Shown: piece by piece, positions 59,401 through 64,000 of the stretch
Layout of the letters: every line of letters starts with the position of its first letter
How positions within the stretch are numbered: the stretch's first letter is position 1
Assembly (NCBI GenBank): GCA_963814875.1
Contig: CAWFFJ010000017.1
Coordinates: 124,001-188,000, forward strand
Reading direction: 5' to 3'
DNA from: CAVSIS01 sp963814875
GTDB lineage: Bacteria; Acidobacteriota; Thermoanaerobaculia; Thermoanaerobaculales; Sulfomarinibacteraceae
Length of the DNA stretch: 64,000 nucleotides
The notes under the pieces: model-generated
Databases searched by the model: none
Told to the model about the DNA's origin: nothing
Seen by the model: the letters and a program-made list of their open reading frames with translations, nothing else
Made by a program: the position numbers and the translations under genes

Positions 59401-59603
59401 ACGATCGTGTGGTCGTGGTCGGTGTTCGGAGGCGACGAAGGGGGCACCGAGCCGGAGGCGACGGCGGTGCCGTCACTGAGTGGGGCGCTGCCCGTGGCCA
59501 GCGTCCGATCGAGCGCGACGGACGGGGACAGTGGCTCACCGCACCGGGGACACAGATGGGTGTCCTCGCCGGTCTGCTGCCCGCATGACGAGCACGTGAT
59601 CAT
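56493..59603 (-). CDS. Hanks-type Ser/Thr kinase with N-terminal zinc ribbon and long TPR domain
   Basis: A 1036-residue protein. The ATG reading MITCSSCGQQTG is chosen because it starts a four-cysteine zinc ribbon (CSSC, then CPRC); the frame stays open upstream, with unlikely sequence. Kinase motifs at about 90-370 are complete: LGVGGMGAVYEA, VALKVV, HRDLKPANIML, DFGIA, and PPEQ as the APE equivalent. A helix (VVVAAATVVAAALIGTWWVA, about residue 410) crosses the membrane. The outer part has a TolB/FlgO-like segment (MSVLIADLGNETGDASFEGAVEQGL) and then ten or so TPRs to the C-terminus. It probably senses or assembles envelope partners and signals by phosphorylation; the FHA fusion protein, 4 kb away, is a conceivable phosphothreonine reader. 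Confidence 0.94.
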   Translation of the reverse strand: MITCSSCGQQTGEDTHLCPRCGEPLSPSVALDRTLATGSAPLSDGTAVASGSVPPSSPPNTDHDHTIVAGEVSAAPGTGALPGSAGPLEIGQMFGDRYRITRLLGVGGMGAVYEAYDETVGTRVALKVVRLQGPESHELTLQLDRRFKRELLLARQVTHKNVVRIHDLGEIDGIKYITMSYIEGNSLDQVLDRRGRLPVNEALPIIRGVLSGLVEAHQAGVVHRDLKPANIMLEAGTNTPLIMDFGIARSAHAPDGEEMAREVGRVSSHGDPSPHHGATRAGDVVGTLQYMPPEQFYGRKVDQRTDIYALGLMLYDMLVGRHHRGQHVESAFAELRHRLDAPPANVRSVDSSIPESVERIITRCVQPNPDDRYSTSVELAAELAGLDDEGQPLPVERRITRRVVVAAATVVAAALIGTWWVASHRVPPAKHAPMSVLIADLGNETGDASFEGAVEQGLTIALEGAPFISAYPRPSALKVAKRIDAGSRRLDETTARLVSRREGVSAIITSRLTSEDGSYVLDVSALDPGLDPGQGKPLASARAVAKTRDSVLSAVAEAASQIRNDLGDTTPASDRLAASETFTSSSLDAMRSYARGQDLAAQGKFEEALAAYQEAVNQDPKFGRAYAGMGVVHGNLHRTDEAEADFQRALANLDRMSERERYRTLGGYYLLVSRNYEKAIENYAKLVELYPADRAAYTNLSLAYLNVRDFTKAMEVGRQAVAIEPSSVIKRMNYAMYAMYAGDFATAITESRTVLEQNPSFGYALLTLGRAAAASGDLAVARDAFNKLAASEGLGASLGSLATSDLEMYVGQPKKAIEILEPAIAAAHTAGNAFDEAAKRIAVAEALMVLGETSRAVDEAGRAAKLSQNDSVLYPAARVLLMCNRTKDAEAIAAQLDGLLQNQSSAEAALIRGEIALQERRLPDAIRYLREGRQQYDFWFARYLMGRAYFEVGHFPEALDELQACIDRKGEIADVFLIDGATLRYFPPALYWLARTKLMLGESDGARDLLDQYVALRRDADPPDPLAADAAQRSGS

Positions 59604-60056
59604 GGCGACGTCGGCCGCGGGCAATCGGTGCCCGAGCGCCGCCGGATTGAAAAACCCTGCGGCGAGGCCATGGATCGCCGGTCCCGGCGTGCGCGACGGT
59701 CTGACGTACCTGATGTGCTGGATCGAAGCGCTGGCGGCGGCCGCCTCACGCGGGAGATTTCGGCGTCGTACATGTGCAAGAGGTCCCCGCAGAACCCATT
59801 GTAGCGGACGGTCGGGGGGCCTCCTCGTGGGCTCGCGGCCGGCAACAGAAGTCCGCAACGGCGCGCGGGTCCGACCCCGATCAAGTGCGGTGACGGGCGG
59901 TGTCTCTCGCCGGGACCACCCGCGGACACCGCTCCTTCAGGAGGCTCAGGGGTTCTCGGCGAGGAGGGCCCGGCACGAAGAGGACGCGGCCGCGGTCGAG
60001 GCCCAATTTCGGGAGCCAGACCGCGGCCGCAGGAGAACACGCGTGAAAGGTCCGAC
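59604..60056. other. Intergenic region between GWxTD and kinase genes
   Basis: These 453 bp hold no supported gene. They include a 12-bp perfect inverted repeat, listed separately, and the unidentified promoter of the kinase. Confidence 0.5.
59986..60030 (-). terminator. Inverted repeat after the GWxTD gene
   Basis: GCGGCCGCGGTC and GACCGCGGCCGC are perfect 12-base inverted copies with a 21-base loop, 26 bases downstream of the GWxTD stop on the minus strand. The sequence CGTCCTCTTCG follows. It may be a terminator; a protein-binding palindrome is the alternative. Confidence 0.4.
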
Positions 60057-61502
60057 CTACGGTGCGGTGTTCGCAATCGTGATCGGCACCGACGTCGTGC
60101 GGCTCGTCCCCGAGGTCGGCTCCCGCATCGTGATCTCGAGGCGGAAGTCGCCGGGTCCGGGCAGCACCTTGAGCGGCAGCCGGCTGCCGAACATCCACAG
60201 ATCCTGGCCGACCCGGGAGGTCGGCAGCGTCTCAACCGGGGACTCGGACAGCTTCTGGTCACCGTGGTACAGCGCCATCGAGACCTCGACCTTGGGCTGG
60301 CCCTGCTCGTCGAGCTGAGGACGGGACAGGTAGGCGAAGAACGACATCGTCTCGTCCCGCGTGTAGCGATCGTCAGGGCGGGGCGCCACCTGCCAGCCGC
60401 CTACTGTGAACGGCTCGGCCGGGCCAGCACCGGGCCGCTGGAAGACCGTCGCGGAAGCATAGCCGGGCGAGATCCATGTGCCCGCGGACGGGATCTCCTC
60501 GACCTCACCCGTGATGCGGGACACCGCGAGCGGCCGGCTGCCGTCGAGGAGCGCCAGCTCCACTCGCCATCTGCCGGGCTCAAGCTGGAGCGTGAGCGGG
60601 TAGCCGCGCGCCCCGGCGACGTCGACCCGGGTCGGCTGGAGGGTCAGCGTTCCGGCGGCCTCGCCGCTCTCGGCCCCGGTGACGCGGCCGATGAGAGTCG
60701 TCGCCGCCGGGGTTGTGTTTGGGAGTTCGACCCAGACCCAGAGCGCCGGCTCACCCGTGCTCTGGACACCGGTCACCGCGATGGTCGGGGCGCTCTCGGC
60801 GGACTGACCGAGCGCGGCGTCGAGGCTCTCGAGCTCGGCCTCGCTCGCCGTCCGGGCGCCGTCCGCGAGGCCGGGCCGCGGCGGCTCGGTGAGGTCGGGG
60901 TGAAGGACGAGATGTCCTGGGGCACCCTGGAGGAGTCGCAGCGGGGGTGCATTGCGCACGTCCCCCGGCGGCAGCGAAAAGTCGCCTCGGCCGTGCCGGC
61001 TCTCCACGAAGACGAAGGTAACGTCCTCGTTCGGCGCCCAGCTTGGCACGTGGGCCTTGCTGTAGAGCCAGAGCTCGCGCGCGCCCTTGTCGATCGCGCT
61101 GCGACCCGACACGGTGCCGGCTCCGATGTCGGTCAGCATCTCCTGGATGGCGTCCGGCTGTCCGAGCAGGATCAAGGTCTTGCCGCGGTCTGTGAGGCTG
61201 CCCGGCGTGTCGCGGAAGCTGTACTTTTCGTTGGCTACGCGAACCCGATGTTCGAACTCGAGCTTGAACTCGTTGACCGTGGTCCCGAGGTCGGGATCGC
61301 GTTTGGCCCAGAAGAGCTCGATGAAGCGGCGCGCCTCGTCATCGGTGGTCAGCTTCTTGAACGCTTTGCGTTCCGACCTGGTGAGCAGGAACTTGACCGG
61401 TCCGTCGGCCCAGTCACGGTAGGTCTCGCCCAGTGCGGCACTCGCAACGCTGGCCGCCAGCAAACACACCCCAATCGCCGCATACAGACCCCGTCGCTTC
61501 AT
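60057..61502 (-). CDS. GWxTD domain-containing secreted protein
   Basis: A 481-residue protein with a signal peptide (MKRRGLYAAIGVCLLAASVASA). The N-terminal third is the GWxTD domain common in Acidobacteriota: WADGPVKFLLTRSERKAF, ARRFIELFWAKRDPDLGTTVNEF, then KYSFRDTPGSLTDRGKTLILLGQPD. The rest (about 200-481) is beta-rich, with repeated segments that could be two Ig-like folds (LTLQLEPGRWRVELALLDG, EVSMALYHGDQKL). The family function is unknown; its members are envelope-associated. GGAGGAG precedes the ATG by three bases. It is divergent from adhE and on the same strand as the zinc-ribbon kinase. Confidence 0.88.
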   Translation of the reverse strand: MKRRGLYAAIGVCLLAASVASAALGETYRDWADGPVKFLLTRSERKAFKKLTTDDEARRFIELFWAKRDPDLGTTVNEFKLEFEHRVRVANEKYSFRDTPGSLTDRGKTLILLGQPDAIQEMLTDIGAGTVSGRSAIDKGARELWLYSKAHVPSWAPNEDVTFVFVESRHGRGDFSLPPGDVRNAPPLRLLQGAPGHLVLHPDLTEPPRPGLADGARTASEAELESLDAALGQSAESAPTIAVTGVQSTGEPALWVWVELPNTTPAATTLIGRVTGAESGEAAGTLTLQPTRVDVAGARGYPLTLQLEPGRWRVELALLDGSRPLAVSRITGEVEEIPSAGTWISPGYASATVFQRPGAGPAEPFTVGGWQVAPRPDDRYTRDETMSFFAYLSRPQLDEQGQPKVEVSMALYHGDQKLSESPVETLPTSRVGQDLWMFGSRLPLKVLPGPGDFRLEITMREPTSGTSRTTSVPITIANTAP

Positions 61503-61602
61503 GTACTCCTCCGCTACCGTTCGTGTGAGGGCAGTTGACTGTTGTGCACCCGAGCCCGGACTCTGCCTCTCAGAGCAAATTGAGATCTCGGATCAACATG
61601 AC

Positions 61603-61634
61603 TCTGCGCACCTTCATGACACGAAGGTAGCGCA
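61603..61634. other. Bulged hairpin upstream of adhE
   Basis: TGCGCACCTTC and GAAGGTAGCGCA pair around ATGACAC with one bulged base. The structure lies midway between the divergent genes and might belong to either leader. Confidence 0.35.
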
Positions 61635-61903
61635 CCCGAGAGTGCCTGCACAAGTCAATTCGGAGCAGGGAGCTCACCGTGCAACGTGATTGGGGCCATC
61701 GTGGCGGCGAGTTCCGCGAGCCGGTGCGGGCCTACCTTCACATCCAGCTTCTACGACGCGTGGTGGTGAAGCGTCGGTCGCGTCCGCAAGAAACCCCCGT
61801 CAGCTCCCGCGGTACGGATCGCCGAGCCTGGACGAAAGGGTGTGGACCGACCGGGGACGGCAATGACGCGATGCGGCGTGATTGTAGCCGCAGTGAACCG
61901 TGA

Positions 61904-61934
61904 AGAAAGAACATCTCTGCGCTAAGTTCTTTCT
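61904..61934 (+). promoter_or_regulatory. Perfect inverted repeat upstream of adhE, candidate operator or leader hairpin
   Basis: AGAAAGAAC and GTTCTTTCT are exact inverted copies separated by 13 bases, 27 bases before the adhE ATG. The sequence is AT-rich for this genome. It does not match the Rex box (TTGTGA-N6-TCACAA) expected for redox control of adhE. Confidence 0.55.
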
Positions 61935-61961
61935 CAAGTCGAACTGAAGAAGAGGTGGGCC

Positions 61962-64000
61962 ATGTGTGCGGACCGGGCGGAACTCTCGGAGGAGCGGACG
62001 AGTCACCTCGACTCCCTGGTGCAGCGGGCGCGGGTCGCGGCCGCGGTCTTCACCCAGTACACCCAGGAGGACGTCGACCGCATCGTCAAGCCGATGGTGA
62101 TCGCCGGGCTCGAAAACGCCCAGCGTTTGGCGCGCCTGGCGGTGGAGGAGACCGGGCTCGGTCTGCTCGAGGACAAGGCGATCAAGAACATGGTCGCGAC
62201 CGAGTTCGTCTACAACTACGTCAAGGACAAGCGCACGGTCGGCGTGATCCGGGAGTTTCCCGAGAAGAACCTCGCCGAGATCGCCGAGCCGATCGGCGTG
62301 ATTCTGTCGCTGCTGCCGATCACCAACCCCACCTCGACCGCGTTGTTCAAGTGCATCATGGCGGTGAAGACGCGCAACTGCATGATCTTCTCGGCCCACC
62401 CTCGGGCGGCCGGGTGCTCCTACGAGGCAGCGCGGGTGATGGCCGAGACCGCGGTCCGCCACGGCGCCCCCGAGGGATTCATCACCTGGATCGAAAACCC
62501 GACGCTGGCCGACACCCACTACCTCATGAGGCACCCTGCAGTCCGCATGATCGACGCCACCGGCGGCCCGGCGATGGTGAAGGCGGCCTACAGCTCGGGC
62601 AAGCCCGCCCTCGGCGTCGGGGCCGGCAACACCCCGGTCTACATCGAGAGCAGCGCGGACGTCGAGATGGCGGTGGTCGACATCATCACCTCGAAGACCT
62701 TCGACAACGGCACCATTTGCGCCTCTGAGCAGACCGTCGTGATCGACCACGAGATCTACGATGTCGTGCTCGAGCGCTTCCGCGCCCTGGGCTGCCACAT
62801 CTGCAGCGAGGGTGAGGTCGAGCTGCTCTCGCGAACAGTGATCGATCCGGCGACCGGAATGATGCACCCGCGGGCGGTCGGCCAGCGCGCCACCGACATC
62901 GCACGCGTGGTGGGGATGCCCGTGGAGTCGGGCACCAAGCTGCTCATTGCTCCCATACGGGGCGTCGGCCGCGACTACCCCCTGTCGGCCGAAAAGCTCT
63001 TCCCAGTGCTGTCGGTGATCCCTGCGCGATCCACCCAGGCCGCGCTCAAGCTCTGCATCGACGTGATCGAGAACGGGGGCACCGGGCACACGGCCGTGGT
63101 CTTCTCCGACGACGACGACGTCATCCGGACCTTCGGCGAAACGATCAACGCCGGCCGCATCATCGTCAACTCGCCGGGCTCGGTGGGGGCGCTGGGTGGG
63201 GTCTACAACGACATGGTGCCGACCTTCTCGTTCGGCTGCGGCACCGGCGGCGGCAACTCAACGATCGACAACGTCAACGTGTACCACTACCTGAACATCA
63301 AGCGAATGGCGAGAAGGACGCAGGCCCACATGTGGTTCAGGGTTCCGAATCAGATCTATTTCAACAAGAACGCGGTCGAGAACCTGCGTGAGTTCCCGTC
63401 GAACGCGACGGTGATCGTGTCGAACCCCTCGCTCGAGAAGCTCGGCATGGTCGACACGGTGCGGCGACACTTGCCGATGGGCACGCATGTCCACGTGCTC
63501 ACGATTCCCGACCGCGAGCCCGACCGCGCCACCGTCGTGCACGGCGTCCAGACGCTCAACGCCTTCAAGGCGGATCAGATCGTCGCCCTCGGCGGCGGCT
63601 CGGTCATCGACGCCGCCAAGATCATGAAGCTGCTCTACGAGTCGCCTGAGGCGGATCTTGACGAGCTCTCGGCACCCTTCCTCGACCTCCGCAAGCGGGT
63701 GGTCGAGTACCCGTCGGCCGAGCAGCGCGCCAACCGGGCCCGCCTGATCGCGGTCTCGACCACCAGCGGCACGGGTACCGAGGTGACGCCGTTCGCGGTC
63801 ATGCTCGACGACGCCGGCAGCCGCAAGATCACGCTTGCGGACTACTCGCTCGCGCCCGACGTCGCCATCGTCGACCCGCAGTTCGTCATCGGCCTTCCGC
63901 CGGCGATCACCGCCGACACCGGAATCGACTGCCTGACTCATGCTCTCGAGGCCGGGGTCTCGATCTTCGCCTCGCCCTACACCGACTCGCTCGCCCTGCA
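61962..64000 (+). CDS. adhE: Bifunctional acetaldehyde-CoA/alcohol dehydrogenase AdhE (3' end outside window)
   Basis: The first 679 residues of an AdhE-type enzyme are present. The N-terminal aldehyde dehydrogenase half (1-440) has the NAD-binding KTRNCMIFSAHPRA region, the catalytic C253 in GTICASEQ, and the conserved FGCGTGGGNSTIDNV end. The Fe-dependent alcohol dehydrogenase half begins near residue 455 (FRVPNQIYFNKNAVENL), with ALGGGSVIDAAK for NAD and TTSGTGTEVTPFAV, and reaches the iron-ligand helix (DCLTHALEA) before the edge. It converts acetyl-CoA to ethanol through acetaldehyde, regenerating NAD during fermentation, and typically forms spirosomes. AAGAGG lies before the ATG. It implies an anaerobic or facultative lifestyle. 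Full AdhE is about 870-890 residues. Confidence 0.95.
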   Translation, partial: MCADRAELSEERTSHLDSLVQRARVAAAVFTQYTQEDVDRIVKPMVIAGLENAQRLARLAVEETGLGLLEDKAIKNMVATEFVYNYVKDKRTVGVIREFPEKNLAEIAEPIGVILSLLPITNPTSTALFKCIMAVKTRNCMIFSAHPRAAGCSYEAARVMAETAVRHGAPEGFITWIENPTLADTHYLMRHPAVRMIDATGGPAMVKAAYSSGKPALGVGAGNTPVYIESSADVEMAVVDIITSKTFDNGTICASEQTVVIDHEIYDVVLERFRALGCHICSEGEVELLSRTVIDPATGMMHPRAVGQRATDIARVVGMPVESGTKLLIAPIRGVGRDYPLSAEKLFPVLSVIPARSTQAALKLCIDVIENGGTGHTAVVFSDDDDVIRTFGETINAGRIIVNSPGSVGALGGVYNDMVPTFSFGCGTGGGNSTIDNVNVYHYLNIKRMARRTQAHMWFRVPNQIYFNKNAVENLREFPSNATVIVSNPSLEKLGMVDTVRRHLPMGTHVHVLTIPDREPDRATVVHGVQTLNAFKADQIVALGGGSVIDAAKIMKLLYESPEADLDELSAPFLDLRKRVVEYPSAEQRANRARLIAVSTTSGTGTEVTPFAVMLDDAGSRKITLADYSLAPDVAIVDPQFVIGLPPAITADTGIDCLTHALEAGVSIFASPYTDSLAL

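Larger units (their letters stand above)
61503..61961. other. Divergent intergenic region between GWxTD gene and adhE
   Basis: No gene is supported in these 459 bp. They contain a bulged hairpin and a perfect 9-bp inverted repeat close to adhE, both listed. A 74-codon plus-strand frame at 61679 is Arg-rich and has no ribosome-binding site. Confidence 0.55.

Noticed and set aside
61904..61934. Rex operator before adhE
   Set aside because: The palindrome AGAAAGAAC-N13-GTTCTTTCT lacks the TTGTGA half-sites and has too long a spacer.

Overview
The window is about two thirds G+C, codes densely on both strands, and holds no rRNA, tRNA, CRISPR array, insertion sequence or phage gene that I can see. 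Several features point to the Acidobacteriota, perhaps a Thermoanaerobaculia- or Holophagae-like lineage: a GWxTD protein, two Hanks-type kinases fused to TPR tails, a bactofilin, a reaction-centre-type diheme cytochrome, a DUF3014 protein and very large secreted multidomain proteins. This placement is inferred from gene content, not shown by a marker gene.

From 1 to 13.2 kb lie mostly minus-strand genes: a truncated receiver-GGDEF regulator, a secreted beta-propeller protein, a PLP decarboxylase, TspO (plus strand), a glutathione S-transferase, a 1272-residue secreted HYR/NHL/cadherin-like protein, a short L11-methyltransferase-like protein, a diheme cytochrome with TPRs and an EamA transporter. 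From 13.4 to 15.9 kb is a three-gene electron-transfer module: tetraheme cytochrome c, Tat-type 4x[4Fe-4S] protein and NrfD-type quinol subunit. From 16 to 31 kb come a Ser/Thr kinase, a small secreted protein, bactofilin plus a methyltransferase-like gene, a beta-barrel candidate, the EF-P paralogue EfpL, a membrane M28 peptidase, a diguanylate cyclase, a fatty-acid desaturase and an M3 peptidase.

From 31 to 43.6 kb lie an Ap4A-phosphorylase-like gene, a DUF3014 gene, a patatin whose catalytic halves are separated by a membrane block, and then six tightly packed genes: PspA, a membrane-anchored substrate-binding protein fused to an OmpA peptidoglycan-binding domain, an ABC permease, an ABC ATPase, a membrane coiled-coil protein and an AAA+ ATPase. 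The spacing and ATGA overlaps suggest one operon, closed by a strong hairpin. I read it as a candidate envelope-maintenance machine; it is the leading candidate for an under-described system here.

From 44 to 64 kb are MscS, a monoheme cytochrome, a permease remnant, small proteins, an acyl-CoA ligase, a remarkable FHA / cyclic-nucleotide-binding / degenerate sigma-54-type AAA / membrane iron-sulfur fusion, a secreted protein carrying two arrays of an NPFVE pentapeptide, a zinc-ribbon kinase, a GWxTD protein and the first two thirds of adhE with a perfect inverted repeat upstream.

Non-coding structure includes a family of imperfect palindromes abutting stop codons between convergent genes, a double-hairpin REPIN-like element, several terminator-type hairpins, and three candidate promoters that share TTGACG followed by a 17-nt spacer.
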